Below are positions 52,506 to 61,947 of a stretch of DNA of 64,000 nt, piece after piece. The DNA is from Chryseobacterium angstadtii (lineage in GTDB: Bacteria; Bacteroidota; Bacteroidia; Flavobacteriales; Weeksellaceae): NCBI RefSeq assembly GCF_001045465.1, contig NZ_LFND01000003.1:124001-188000 (forward strand), read 5' to 3'. Numbering within the stretch: the first letter of the stretch is position 1; the number at the start of each line of letters is the position of its first letter. Made by a program: the position numbers and the translations under genes. Below the pieces are notes generated by a model. It searched no databases, was not told where the DNA came from, and was given only the letters and a program-made list of their open reading frames with translations.

Positions 52506-53489
52506 ATGGAATACGAGAACTTACATGAAATCTTAAGGTCGTTATACGACGAGATGATCCCACTTTCAGCTGATATGGCGGGAGTGGCTAAAGGTGTAGC
52601 CGGTTTAGGAGCGCTTTTCTATGTGGCTATAAAGGTATGGCAAGCATTAAGCCGTGCTGAACCTATCGACGTTTTTCCTTTACTCAGACCCTTCGCTTTG
52701 GGCATTTGTATCATGTTCTTTCCAACAATTGTGCTGGGATCTATCAATGCTGTTTTAAGCCCGGTTGTAAAAGGCACCCATGCCATGCTCGAAAATCAGG
52801 TTCTTGACCTAAATGCTTTACAGGAAAAGAAAGACAAACTGGAATATGAGGCAATGATCCGAAATCCTGAAAAAGCATATTTGGTTTCTGACGAAGCATT
52901 TGACAAAAAACTGGAAGAACTTGGCTGGTCGCCTGGGGACCTTGCTACCATGAGCGCTATGTATTTTGAGCGGGGAATGTTCCAATTTGGACAGAGTATT
53001 AAAGATTCTTTTAGGGAGTTTCTGGAAATATTATTCAATGCAGCGGCTTTGGTGATCGATACCATAAGAACATTTTTTCTGATAGTCCTTTCAATTCTAG
53101 GACCAATCGCATTTGCCATAAGTGTCTGGGATGGATTTCAGTCCACATTAAATCAGTGGTTTACGAGATATGTCAGCGTGTATTTATGGCTACCTGTTGC
53201 TGACCTGTTCAGCTCCATCCTTGCCAGAATACAGTCTCTGATTTTGGAGCGCGATATCGAGAATTTATCCGATCCTTCCTTTATTCCAGATACAACCAAC
53301 ACCGTATACATCATTTTTATGATCATCGGGATAGTAGGATATTTTACGGTTCCTACGGTAACAGGCTGGATCATTCAAGCTTCTGGTGCTACAAATTTCA
53401 CCCGAAATATTCAGCAGGCTGCAAGTGTTGCTAGTGGTGGTGCGGGGGCTGTTGCCGGAAATATTGGTGGGAGATTACTTAAAAAATAA
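52506..53489 (+). CDS. traJ: TraJ, polytopic VirB6-like channel protein
   Basis: A 327-aa integral membrane protein with at least five hydrophobic segments (about 25-45, 60-85, 175-195, 200-225, 265-285). It has a conserved LSILGPIAFAISVWDGFQST motif region and a glycine-rich C-terminus. It matches TraJ of the CTnDOT family, the VirB6 equivalent. Position directly after traI is canonical. Confidence 0.92.
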   Translation: MEYENLHEILRSLYDEMIPLSADMAGVAKGVAGLGALFYVAIKVWQALSRAEPIDVFPLLRPFALGICIMFFPTIVLGSINAVLSPVVKGTHAMLENQVLDLNALQEKKDKLEYEAMIRNPEKAYLVSDEAFDKKLEELGWSPGDLATMSAMYFERGMFQFGQSIKDSFREFLEILFNAAALVIDTIRTFFLIVLSILGPIAFAISVWDGFQSTLNQWFTRYVSVYLWLPVADLFSSILARIQSLILERDIENLSDPSFIPDTTNTVYIIFMIIGIVGYFTVPTVTGWIIQASGATNFTRNIQQAASVASGGAGAVAGNIGGRLLKK

Positions 53490-53510
53490 CATACCTAAAA
53501 AATTAAAAAC

Positions 53511-54134
53511 ATGGAATTTAAAACCCTCCGGAATATAGAAAATAGCTTCCGCCAGATCAGGCTTTATGCGATAATTTTTGCCTTGTTATGCACTGGTATC
53601 GTTGGATACGCAATCTGGAAGTCATACAGTTTCGCGGAAAAGCAACGGGAAAAAATCTATGTCTTGGATCAGGGCAAATCATTGATGCTGGCGCTTGCAC
53701 AGGATGCCAGCATCAACCGCCCTGTTGAGGCAAGAGAGCATGTAAGACGTTTTCACGAACTGTTTTTTACCCTGGCCCCGGACAAAAATGCTATTGAGAG
53801 CAACATGAAGCGTGCTTTTAATCTTGCCGACAAGAGCGTATTTGACTATTACAATGACCTTGCGGAAAAGGGATATTATAATCGTATCATCAGTGGAAAT
53901 GTACAGCAAAGGGTCGAAGTTGACAGTGTAATCTGCAACTTCGATTCTTACCCCTATTCAGTAAAAACTTATTCCACTCAATTTATCATCCGTTCAAGCA
54001 ACGTGACCAAGCGTAATCTGGTCACTTCCTGTAATCTGCTAAACTCCGTTCGGTCAGATAATAACCCACAGGGCTTCAACATCGAGAAATTCGCCGTGTT
54101 GGAGAACAGGGATCTGGAAGTTGTAGAACGTTAA
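53511..54134 (+). CDS. traK: TraK, VirB8-like inner-membrane component
   Basis: A 207-aa protein. A short cytoplasmic start (MEFKTLRNIENSFRQIRLYA) precedes one membrane helix (about 17-35) and a periplasmic NTF2-like domain (about 60-207) with NAIESNMKRAFNLADKSVFD. This is the bitopic VirB8 plan and matches TraK of Bacteroidota ICEs. Confidence 0.92.
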   Translation: MEFKTLRNIENSFRQIRLYAIIFALLCTGIVGYAIWKSYSFAEKQREKIYVLDQGKSLMLALAQDASINRPVEAREHVRRFHELFFTLAPDKNAIESNMKRAFNLADKSVFDYYNDLAEKGYYNRIISGNVQQRVEVDSVICNFDSYPYSVKTYSTQFIIRSSNVTKRNLVTSCNLLNSVRSDNNPQGFNIEKFAVLENRDLEVVER

Positions 54135-54144
54135 ATCTATCATT

Positions 54145-54426
54145 ATGAATCTAAGAACAAAAATCGAAAATCGTATCAATGATCTTGATGACTGTTGGCG
54201 CGAATTGCCCATAAAAAAGCAGCGAAAATATACTATTTATTTTTTCCTGTTGTACACCATTTTAACGCTTATTGTTGTGGTAAACGTATGTGTCGAAACG
54301 GGAGAAGCAGATCAGGAAGTTGCCATCCGGCATATTGAGAATCCTGTCGAAAAAACAGAAAAGTCCGGTCTTATAGCCAAGGACAGTGTATCAATTAACT
54401 TAAAAAATGAGAATAATGGAAAATAA
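54145..54426 (+). CDS. traL: TraL (DUF3989) small membrane protein
   Basis: A 93-aa bitopic protein with one helix at about 28-47 (TIYFFLLYTILTLIVVVNVC), flanked by basic and acidic tails. Size, topology and the opening RIEN-DDCWRELPIKKQRKY region match TraL. Its 3' end overlaps the traM start. Confidence 0.85.
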   Translation: MNLRTKIENRINDLDDCWRELPIKKQRKYTIYFFLLYTILTLIVVVNVCVETGEADQEVAIRHIENPVEKTEKSGLIAKDSVSINLKNENNGK

Positions 54427-55744
54427 CGAGAATAAAAGAATCAGTATTCTAGTCGAAGAATCTGACCAGAAATCTGAAGATTTAATCAGTGGGAATGACA
54501 AATCCAAGCTGGAAAAATTAAAAAAGCCATTGATCTATCTTCTAATGGGAATTGTTTTCCTTGTCTGTCTATATCTGATTTTCAAACCATCGTCCGATAA
54601 GGATGAGAACAAAGATTCGGGCCTCAATGGTGCTGTTCCACAGGCAACAGAAATAGGTATGCAGTCCGATAAACAAAAAGCCTATGAGCAGGCAATGATG
54701 GACGAGAAAAACCAGCAAAAAAAGAATATGCTCACATCACTTTCCGATTATTGGAATAGTGACAGTACGATGCAGGCCGCCGATCCGAATTCAGGATTAA
54801 ATGAGAATCCAACAAATAATCCATCAGGAAAGAGCTATCAGGCCGAAAGTCCGGCATTAAACTCCTATCGCAACGCACAGGCGACTTTAGGGTCATTTTA
54901 TAACAGTAATGAAAATTATGAATCAAATGAACTTCGCAAAGAGATTGCAGGATTAAAAAGGCAACTTGATGAAAGGGATGCGAATCCTGCTCCCTTGACA
55001 GTTAATGACCAATTGCAGCTCATGGAAAAATCTTACCAGATGGCGTCCAAGTATCTTCCAAATAATGGTGGTGAGCAAAAAAAGTCAGACAGTACAGCCA
55101 TTAGAAATACCGGAGGTCAGAAAACATCCTTTGTTGCTTTTTCGCCTATGCGTGCAAATGTGGTTTCTGCACTTTATCGTGAACCTTCAGATCGGGAGTT
55201 TTTGGAAAATATTAACGGAGAAAGAAACCGTGGATTCTACACTGTGGGTGTAACCCAACAGGCTACCAAAGTTAAGAATAGTATTCGGGCATGCATTCAT
55301 GAAAACACAACCATTGTTGGTGAAGGAACCGTGAAATTGCGGCTTCTTGAAGATTCAAAGACTCCTGATTTCACTATTCCCTCCGGTTCTATTGTTACTG
55401 CCGGAGCAAAATTCAACAATGGACGTTTAAGCCTAAAGGTTTCTTCAATAGAATCCAGCGGCAATATTTTCCCGGTAGAAATCAATATTTATGATCTGGA
55501 CGGTCAATTGGGGCTGAACGTGCCATATTCCGCTGAAATGAGTGCCGTCAATGAAATTGCTGCTAACATGAGCCAGTCTTCCGGTACTTCTATCATGATG
55601 AGCAGATCCGCAGGCCAGCAAATAGCGGGCGACCTCTCCCGTGGCCTGGTTCAAGGAGTTGCGGGCTATTTTTCAAAGAAAGTAAGAACACCCAAAGTAA
55701 TGTTAAAGGCAGGTCATCAGGTCTTTTTAGTTTCAAAAAAATAA
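54407..55744 (+). CDS. traM: TraM, VirB10-like component
   Basis: A 445-aa protein. The N-terminal cytoplasmic part (1-42) is followed by one membrane helix (about 43-60, LIYLLMGIVFLVCLYLIF), a Gln/Asn-rich periplasmic linker with coiled-coil segment ELRKEIAGLKRQLDERDANP, and a C-terminal beta domain (about 270-445). This is the VirB10 plan and matches the DUF3714/TraM family. A second ATG nine bases downstream (54416) is possible. Confidence 0.92.
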   Translation: MRIMENNENKRISILVEESDQKSEDLISGNDKSKLEKLKKPLIYLLMGIVFLVCLYLIFKPSSDKDENKDSGLNGAVPQATEIGMQSDKQKAYEQAMMDEKNQQKKNMLTSLSDYWNSDSTMQAADPNSGLNENPTNNPSGKSYQAESPALNSYRNAQATLGSFYNSNENYESNELRKEIAGLKRQLDERDANPAPLTVNDQLQLMEKSYQMASKYLPNNGGEQKKSDSTAIRNTGGQKTSFVAFSPMRANVVSALYREPSDREFLENINGERNRGFYTVGVTQQATKVKNSIRACIHENTTIVGEGTVKLRLLEDSKTPDFTIPSGSIVTAGAKFNNGRLSLKVSSIESSGNIFPVEINIYDLDGQLGLNVPYSAEMSAVNEIAANMSQSSGTSIMMSRSAGQQIAGDLSRGLVQGVAGYFSKKVRTPKVMLKAGHQVFLVSKK

Positions 55745-55768
55745 TACTAATTCTTAAATCAAATAGAA

Positions 55769-56668
55769 ATGAAATCGATCATTAAAAAAATATTAATAAC
55801 GATTTGTGCAATGCTTGGTTTTGTTTATTCGCATGCACAAACAATTACAGACTCATTAAATCATCAGTTAGATTCAGAACACGTTGAGCCTTATCACATC
55901 ACTGTAACGTATAATAAAACAACGCACCTTATCTTTCCATCTGCGATCCGTTATGTTGATCTGGGAAGTGAATTTCTCACTGCGGGAAAAGCTGATGATG
56001 CGGACAATGTATTACGGATCAAAGCAGCAGTGAAAGATTTTGAAGATGAATCCAATTTCTCAGTGATTACGGATGACGGAAAATTTTATAGCTTCAGTGT
56101 TTTTTACAGTTCTTATCCCGAGATCCTAACCTATAACCTTGATCCAATGGATAAATCCGTATCAAACTCCAGAGCCAATATACATCTGGAAGACCTGGGT
56201 TTTTCTCCTTATGTTCCCGATCAGCTCATGGAAGCTATCTATAAAAAAAACCGGAACAATATCAGGCACATTGCTTCCAGAAGTTTTGGAATTCTCTTTA
56301 GTCTGAAAGGGATTTACATATACCAGGGGAAATATTACTTTAATACGCAGATTCAGAATAAAACCAATGTTTCCTATCAGATAGACTTTATAAATTTTAA
56401 AATAGTCGATAAAAAAGTAGCAAAACGTACTGTATTTCAAGAGAAACCACTAAATATCGTACGGACTTACAGCGATATTGCCGAAGTTCCGGACAACAAA
56501 ACGAGCCGTGAAGTTTATCTGCTGGATCAGTTCACACTTGATCATGATAAAATACTTGTAATTGAGCTTTTTGAAAAGAATGGTGGAAGGCATCAACGAC
56601 TTGAAGTTGAAAATGAGGATCTACTCCGTGCAGTACTATTAAAGGATCTACCACTAAAAATTAAATAA
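55769..56668 (+). CDS. traN: TraN (DUF4138), VirB9-like outer component
   Basis: A 299-aa exported protein with a signal peptide (about 1-24, ending SHAQ) and a VirB9-like beta-rich body. Typical features are TTHLIFPSAIRYVDLGSEFL, AVKDFEDESNFSVITDDGKF and a C-terminal domain starting near 170 with GILFSLKGIYIYQGKYYF. With TraM and TraO it would form the outer-membrane-spanning core. Confidence 0.92.
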   Translation: MKSIIKKILITICAMLGFVYSHAQTITDSLNHQLDSEHVEPYHITVTYNKTTHLIFPSAIRYVDLGSEFLTAGKADDADNVLRIKAAVKDFEDESNFSVITDDGKFYSFSVFYSSYPEILTYNLDPMDKSVSNSRANIHLEDLGFSPYVPDQLMEAIYKKNRNNIRHIASRSFGILFSLKGIYIYQGKYYFNTQIQNKTNVSYQIDFINFKIVDKKVAKRTVFQEKPLNIVRTYSDIAEVPDNKTSREVYLLDQFTLDHDKILVIELFEKNGGRHQRLEVENEDLLRAVLLKDLPLKIK

Positions 56669-56687
56669 CAATCTTATTTAAAACGAT

Positions 56688-57248
56688 ATGAAAAAGATAT
56701 TAAGCATATTCTTAATGGTTCTATTGCCATTTACGTCAATTTTGGCGCAACGATTACTACCTTATCAAAAAGGTTTACAGGTCACTGCTGGCATGTTTTC
56801 CAATGATCAGCCAAAGGACAATTATTTTGTGAATCTGGAGCTGACACAAAATCACAAAAAAGGAAACTATCATTTCTTTTCAGCAGAATATCAGCGTAGG
56901 ACAACATTCTATACTGAAAACCCCATTCCGATTGAAACTTATTTATTATCGGGGGGATATAGTTTCCATGTTATAGGCTTACCAAATAAAATTGTGAATT
57001 TAAATTCAGCAGTTGAAGCCAGTGGTGGTTATCAGTTGGTCAATCACAACAAACTATTGCTAGCGGATGGTTCACAAATCAACAATGAAAGCAGTTTTGT
57101 GTACGGTGCCGGAGGCAGGCTGACCCTAGAGACATATCTGACCAATTTTATTATCCTATCCTTACAGGCCAGAGCGAAATACGTTTGGGGAACAAATTTT
57201 AATCAGTTCCGTCCTTCCGCGGGTATTGGCCTTCGTTTTAACCTTTAA
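56688..57248 (+). CDS. traO: TraO conjugation protein
   Basis: A 186-aa exported beta-rich protein: signal peptide (about 1-20, ending ILAQ), then alternating strands ending RPSAGIGLRFNL with a terminal hydrophobic residue, as in small outer-membrane barrels. It matches TraO of CTnDOT-type systems. It is encoded 19 bases after traN. Confidence 0.88.
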   Translation: MKKILSIFLMVLLPFTSILAQRLLPYQKGLQVTAGMFSNDQPKDNYFVNLELTQNHKKGNYHFFSAEYQRRTTFYTENPIPIETYLLSGGYSFHVIGLPNKIVNLNSAVEASGGYQLVNHNKLLLADGSQINNESSFVYGAGGRLTLETYLTNFIILSLQARAKYVWGTNFNQFRPSAGIGLRFNL

Positions 57249-57259
57249 ATTTTATCTAT

Positions 57260-57712
57260 ATGAAAACATTCTTAGATACAAAATTCCAGTATAGCTGGTT
57301 CATTTTATTAATGAGTATTGGCTTATTATTTTCCTGTAAAAATGATGATCTTGATATTCAGCAGAACTTCCCATTTGAGGTTGTTGTCCTTCCTGTTAAC
57401 AAAGCAATTGCAGTCGGCCAGACGGAGGCAATTTCCATGAAAATCAAAAATACAGGAAGTTTTTCTGGTGTTCAATATTTCTTCCGGTATTTTCAGTATG
57501 ACGGAAATGGAAATCTGATCTATGAGATTGGGAAGACAGGGAAAAAAGCCTTTCTACCCAATAAAGTATACTTTCTTTCCGATGCCAAGAGTTCGGAGAT
57601 CACCTTCTATTACACATCGCAATCCAATGTCCAGCAATCATTTGACATTTGGATACTCGATAATTTTGGCAATGAAAGACAATTGAGCTTTCAATTTAAC
57701 AGTATTGATTAA
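57260..57712 (+). CDS. traQ: TraQ (DUF3872) lipoprotein-like conjugation protein
   Basis: A 150-aa protein with an N-terminal signal and lipobox (LLFSC, Cys26), then a single beta-sandwich-like domain (QQNFPFEVVVLPVNKAIAVG; SGVQYFFRYFQYDGNGNL). This is the DUF3872/TraQ layout. In CTnDOT a TraP primase gene lies between traO and traQ; here it is absent, the gap being only 11 bases. Last gene before a strong terminator. Confidence 0.87.
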   Translation: MKTFLDTKFQYSWFILLMSIGLLFSCKNDDLDIQQNFPFEVVVLPVNKAIAVGQTEAISMKIKNTGSFSGVQYFFRYFQYDGNGNLIYEIGKTGKKAFLPNKVYFLSDAKSSEITFYYTSQSNVQQSFDIWILDNFGNERQLSFQFNSID

Positions 57713-57719
57713 TTAATGT

Positions 57720-57760
57720 AATGGGACAGCTTAATGATCAAAGCTGTCTCATTTATTTTT
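57720..57760 (+). terminator. Intrinsic terminator after traQ
   Basis: A 13-bp stem (AATGGGACAGCTT with AAGCTGTCTCATT, one G-T wobble, loop of eight) followed by TATTTTTC. It marks the end of the main tra operon. Confidence 0.9.
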
Positions 57761-57779
57761 CTCTCATTAAAACTTAACG

Positions 57780-58301
57780 ATGACGATTTCAGAAAACGAT
57801 TATTTGCTGACAATGGACTATCTAAAGAGAACACTTGATAAAGGTGACAAGTATTTAGCCTACGGTGATTGGATAACATTATGCACCCTTGAAGACCTGA
57901 AATCACTTCCCACTTTCCGAACTAATTATGATGCGACAGAATATTGTTTTGAAAACACCACGGATCGTGATTTTGTGGTTCAGTTATCGGTAGAATGGCT
58001 TTATAAAGCGATGCTGGAAGGCATAAAAGATCCTACCATACTTGTAAGAAAGGGAAACTTAATCGATGTGGAAATGACAGCTTTTTATTATGCTGACAAA
58101 GTGGAGAACGAACTAACAAAAATTGAAAAAAAGGAGATCAGTAATGAAAAAAATAACCCAAAAGAAAAAACTGTGGAGCATGTCGGACATTTTGAAAAAG
58201 AAAACCCAGTCACTCAGCAAAAAGATAAACAAGACAAAAGTCTTTCAGATCAGAAAAAGAACCGGAAACCGGAACGGAAAAGAGGAAGATTCAGATTATA
58301 G
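57780..58301 (+). CDS. Unrecognised ICE-associated protein with charged tail
   Basis: A 173-aa soluble protein. The folded part (about 1-110) contains MDYLKRTLDKGDKYLAYGDW and the tail (110-173) is extremely Lys/Glu/Gln-rich (KKNRKPERKRGRFRL at the end), probably disordered. It lies between the traQ terminator and another strong terminator, so it is a separate unit or read-through partner of the tra operon. Function unknown; family not named. Confidence 0.65.
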   Translation: MTISENDYLLTMDYLKRTLDKGDKYLAYGDWITLCTLEDLKSLPTFRTNYDATEYCFENTTDRDFVVQLSVEWLYKAMLEGIKDPTILVRKGNLIDVEMTAFYYADKVENELTKIEKKEISNEKNNPKEKTVEHVGHFEKENPVTQQKDKQDKSLSDQKKNRKPERKRGRFRL

Positions 58302-58340
58302 ATTAAATCAGGATTGCAGGATTATCCGGTTGAGGAAATG

Positions 58341-58379
58341 AAAATTGGGTTGTTTCACACTGAAACAACCCAATTTTTT
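58341..58379 (+). terminator. Very strong intrinsic terminator
   Basis: A perfect 17-bp stem (58341-58357 with 58361-58377), three-base loop CAC, then a T run. It is the strongest hairpin in the window and closes the transfer region. Confidence 0.93.
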
Positions 58380-58420
58380 CTTAGTAATATCTTATGAAGA
58401 AAAAATTTTTTCGTATTTTT

Positions 58421-58717
58421 ATGGAAACCGAAACACTGAATATGATACCGTTATTAGTTATGGGCATTGGCTTTTTAATTCTCGGACTGGCTTTACGTTA
58501 TTGGATCAACAGGCGTAAATTCTACCGTCGTGGTCCCGCAGGCGCAGAAGGCTTTTCCAGTTATGAGCGATCCGTCATTGTAACCTTAGCAGAAAGATTT
58601 GGCAAATGGATAGCGTATGCACTGATCATTTTAGGTATTGGTTTTTTATGGACTGCAAGAACTTTCAAAAAAGATCAGGAAAGACGCCAAAAGAGTATTG
58701 AAGCCTATCAGAAATAA
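58421..58717 (+). CDS. Small membrane protein at the end of the tra region
   Basis: A 98-aa protein from the ATG at 58421; an ATG at 58394 would add nine basic residues and overlap the terminator exit. Two membrane helices (about 6-24, MIPLLVMGIGFLILGLALRY, and 62-82) flank a basic cytoplasmic loop (RRKFYRRGPAG). The tail is charged. Genes like this sit at the 3' end of Bacteroidota tra regions and are often given misleading transporter names. Role unknown. Confidence 0.6.
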   Translation: METETLNMIPLLVMGIGFLILGLALRYWINRRKFYRRGPAGAEGFSSYERSVIVTLAERFGKWIAYALIILGIGFLWTARTFKKDQERRQKSIEAYQK

Positions 58718-59063
58718 GCTATTTAAAAGCTAAAATTCCATATAATCCTATCCTTATATCTCCGGTCGTAGAAATACGACAATTTCTCAAAAATGTGGTA
58801 TAAAATTTTGTCAGAAATTTTTATAGTTATATATTGGCTTACCAAGTCATTAATTATTAACCTATTAAAAACCGCTAATGAGTCATTTATTTAATCTTCA
58901 AATCACCTCTTGTTGAGGTATTCCCGCTAGTTTTCGCTACAATTACAAGCAAGTGAAATTAATGTAAATGGAACAGGGCCTACCTTTTTGTTTGCAGTTG
59001 TCCTCAAAGAATCCTACCCAAAGGATTATATTTTAATTAAACACAACCGAAAAAATTATTATC
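58718..59063. other. Intergenic region upstream of the VgrG cassette
   Basis: 346 bases without a gene, AT-rich. It contains a small hairpin ACCTC-TTGTT-GAGGT near 58907-58921, and must include the vgrG promoter, but no complete Bacteroidota promoter is evident. It separates the transfer region from the T6SS cargo. Confidence 0.5.
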
Positions 59064-61106
59064 ATGTTTCAAGAAGAAAAGGATCTTTCCCAAACCGGAA
59101 AGTATTCGGATAAGATGAATTATGAAAACGAATTCAAAAAAAATGTAAATATTGAAAACCTGAAAAGCGATGCTTTAAAAGCCCAAGATGCTATAAGTTC
59201 AGGAAACCAGATGTTTAATAAGCCGATAACTCCTAATGAGGCGGAAATTTCCAATAAAAAGATCTGGAGCAATCAACCGACTTCAAAAATTTTCAATGCC
59301 CATGCAATCCCGGAAAACGCAATTGCAGGTATTAATCGGGTTATAAATCTTGACATTCATGTTGAAGGTAAGCAAATCAGACATTTTAAACATTTTAGAT
59401 TAAAACAGAAGGCATCTAACCATCATAAGTTTGAAATGGTTCTTGCCCACGATGCACTGGGAGATCCTGAAAACCATAATCTTGAAAACGCACAGGCTTT
59501 TCTAGGGAAAAGAATCACCGTTGTTTTTAAATATAAAGATGTGGATCAAAGCCCTGAGAGAAATTTTGTAGGTGTTATTACAGAGATTGGATTTAGTCAG
59601 GAAAAAGGCAGTTTAGGAGACATCGTTTTTAAGGGCTATAGTCCAACGATCCTATTAGATGCAGCTCCACATATACAAAGTTTTGGAGGTTCGCAACCGA
59701 TAAGTTTGAACAGCGTTGCAAATGAAGTGATTAAAGAAGCCCTGGATCAAGGAAAATTTGATTTTCGTGTTGATTCTCAGCATGGTAATATTTCTTACAG
59801 TTGTCAATATGAGGAAACACATTTTAATTATCTGTCAAGAATCGCCGAGGCTTATGGTGAGCAGTTTTTTTATGATGGAGAGATTCTTCATTTTGGCAAA
59901 TTGCCACCACAGGAGAAACCGATAAAATTGGTTTATGGAAGTAATTTAAGTGATGTAAAGATCAAAATGAAGGCACAGCATGTTAAACCAACTTTTTATG
60001 GTTACAATAGTAGTAAAGATGAAAAGTTTATCGGAAGCAGTTCAAAAATTACACATACTTCAGACATTGCAAAACGTGCTTATGAGATTTCAGAACGCAC
60101 TTTTCAAACACCTTCTTTACGTGTTGCCCCTATCAAAGCGATATCTTTTATGGATATTGATGCTTCCCAAAGAGGTACGGCAGGGAGCAAAGCCGCTGAG
60201 GTACTCGTTACCTCTGGGAAAACAAGTTTGCCATTTCTTTATCCAGGATGCATAACGGATATAGAAATGCGAAAACCGGACTCCAATGAGACTACTTTTT
60301 TTACGAAATTAATGGTTATTGAAGCTCTTCATCAGGTAGATGCCAGAGGCTATTATGAAGGATCATTTAAAGCAATTGCCTCCGATACGGGCTTTCTTCC
60401 AAGACCGGAATATATCAATCCATTAGCGGAGCCCCAGTTTGCAAAAGTAATATCCAATACCGATCCACAAAATCAAGGAAGAGTACAGGTACAGCTTGAC
60501 TGGCAAAAGGGCCAGGATACCACGGAGTTTATCCGCGTTATGTCACCAGATGCTGGAAGCAGCGATAAAGTTGGAAAAAACCGGGGATTTATGTCAATTC
60601 CGGAAGTTGGTGACCAGGTAATTGTCAATTATGTCCATCTGCATCCTGATCGGCCTTTTGTTATGGGAGGAATGTATCACGGTGGGATTGGCGCCGGAGG
60701 AGGAGAAGGAAATAATATCAAAAGTCTTAGTAGTAAAAGTGGAAATAAGCTAGAATTGAATGACGGTGAAGGATCTGTTTTCCTTACAGATCAAGGTGGT
60801 GCGAACATGAAATTTGATGGTGCCGGGAATGCGAACACCAATGCTACCAAGAATAAATCTGTTTCAGTTGGTGAAAAAAATACGGTAACTGTTGGAGATA
60901 TCCACAAAACAGATGTTGGAAACGGTCAAAGTGTTCTTACCATGGGAAAAGATGGTGTTATTGATTTAAGTTCGCTGGAAAAGCTAACCTTAAAAGTTGG
61001 TGACAACAGTCTTGAAATTTCAACGGCAGGAATTAAGGTCAACGGAGCAAAAATAGAAATTACTGGTGAAGGTTCCTGGAGTGGTGGAAACGTATTTATT
61101 AATTAA
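59064..61106 (+). CDS. vgrG: VgrG spike protein of a Bacteroidota (type iii) T6SS
   Basis: Trimeric spike tip of a type VI secretion system, 680 aa. After a 90-residue leader come the gp27-like domain (about 95-430, with EETHFNYLSRIAEAYGEQFF), the gp5 OB-fold (about 445-560, with FAKVISNTDPQNQGRVQVQL, then SIPEVGDQVIVNYVHLHPDR) and a C-terminal beta-helix (KLTLKVGDNSLEISTAGIKV). No TssB/C/F/G/K genes are in the window, so the protein must use a T6SS encoded elsewhere in the host. It starts a four-gene cassette with an effector and putative immunity. Confidence 0.93.
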   Translation: MFQEEKDLSQTGKYSDKMNYENEFKKNVNIENLKSDALKAQDAISSGNQMFNKPITPNEAEISNKKIWSNQPTSKIFNAHAIPENAIAGINRVINLDIHVEGKQIRHFKHFRLKQKASNHHKFEMVLAHDALGDPENHNLENAQAFLGKRITVVFKYKDVDQSPERNFVGVITEIGFSQEKGSLGDIVFKGYSPTILLDAAPHIQSFGGSQPISLNSVANEVIKEALDQGKFDFRVDSQHGNISYSCQYEETHFNYLSRIAEAYGEQFFYDGEILHFGKLPPQEKPIKLVYGSNLSDVKIKMKAQHVKPTFYGYNSSKDEKFIGSSSKITHTSDIAKRAYEISERTFQTPSLRVAPIKAISFMDIDASQRGTAGSKAAEVLVTSGKTSLPFLYPGCITDIEMRKPDSNETTFFTKLMVIEALHQVDARGYYEGSFKAIASDTGFLPRPEYINPLAEPQFAKVISNTDPQNQGRVQVQLDWQKGQDTTEFIRVMSPDAGSSDKVGKNRGFMSIPEVGDQVIVNYVHLHPDRPFVMGGMYHGGIGAGGGEGNNIKSLSSKSGNKLELNDGEGSVFLTDQGGANMKFDGAGNANTNATKNKSVSVGEKNTVTVGDIHKTDVGNGQSVLTMGKDGVIDLSSLEKLTLKVGDNSLEISTAGIKVNGAKIEITGEGSWSGGNVFIN

Positions 61107-61116
61107 GGTTATCTGA

Positions 61117-61947
61117 ATGGAATATATAAATTTTAAGACCTTAAGTACTAAGAAATACCTTGTCAACATTACTAGCAATATGCTTTTAAATGGCATGATG
61201 AGTGAAACAGAAGTGGAATTAAGATGGATGCTTACACTTAAAGAAATAGGCTCCCACGATTATACATTTGAACTTATTACGCTTGATCACCGTATGGTCA
61301 AAGCGGATAATATGGGATACATAGAAATTCATAAAGTTGTCAGCCAATTACAAAAGGCTCTCAATGAAATCACTTTTACCGTAGATAAGCAAGGTACTCT
61401 TCTGCGGGTTAAAAATTTGGAACAGATAAAGGAACGATGGGAAGATGTTAAGGCTGAGACAATTGAATACAATAAGGCCAATACCTCATTGGTTGAGTTG
61501 TTTAAAATCCAAGATGAAGCTTTTGAAAAGGTTGGCGGTGTGGATGCAATGGTAAAGGCTATGGAATTTTTTGACATATATTTAAATAATATTTATGGCA
61601 GGGATTTTTTTGGAAGGATAAAAAAAAATATTCCTAATTTATTTAGGTCAGGTTTAATTCCTTTTGCCTTGGGATATGATGGGAACAAAAGTCCGGATGC
61701 GGAAAATATCTATACTATCAAGGTTGATGGATATCCGAATATAGTGGCAGAGAATCATCTGAAAGATTTATATGGTGGGTTCCCGATTTCAGATTTTGAC
61801 GCTTTAAAACCGGTATATCTGTATAACGCACAATATAATATAGACCTATTGAGTGGCTTTATTATTGACGGGGAAGTGAATTTTTCTGAAGCTATCAATG
61901 ATAAATTTGGAGGCGAAGTTCATTATAAAATTAGACTGTATGAGTGA
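61117..61947 (+). CDS. Unrecognised protein between VgrG and effector, possible adaptor
   Basis: A 276-aa soluble protein, not a named family to me. Strand-rich N-terminus (about 1-90) with a helix pair, central helices, then a C-terminal beta region (GYPNIVAENHLKDLYGGF). It is encoded 10 bases after vgrG and overlaps the effector start by eight bases. Position between spike and PAAR-like effector is that of T6SS chaperone/adaptor proteins (Tap/EagR-like function in other systems), but no sequence similarity to those is visible. Confidence 0.6.
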   Translation: MEYINFKTLSTKKYLVNITSNMLLNGMMSETEVELRWMLTLKEIGSHDYTFELITLDHRMVKADNMGYIEIHKVVSQLQKALNEITFTVDKQGTLLRVKNLEQIKERWEDVKAETIEYNKANTSLVELFKIQDEAFEKVGGVDAMVKAMEFFDIYLNNIYGRDFFGRIKKNIPNLFRSGLIPFALGYDGNKSPDAENIYTIKVDGYPNIVAENHLKDLYGGFPISDFDALKPVYLYNAQYNIDLLSGFIIDGEVNFSEAINDKFGGEVHYKIRLYE

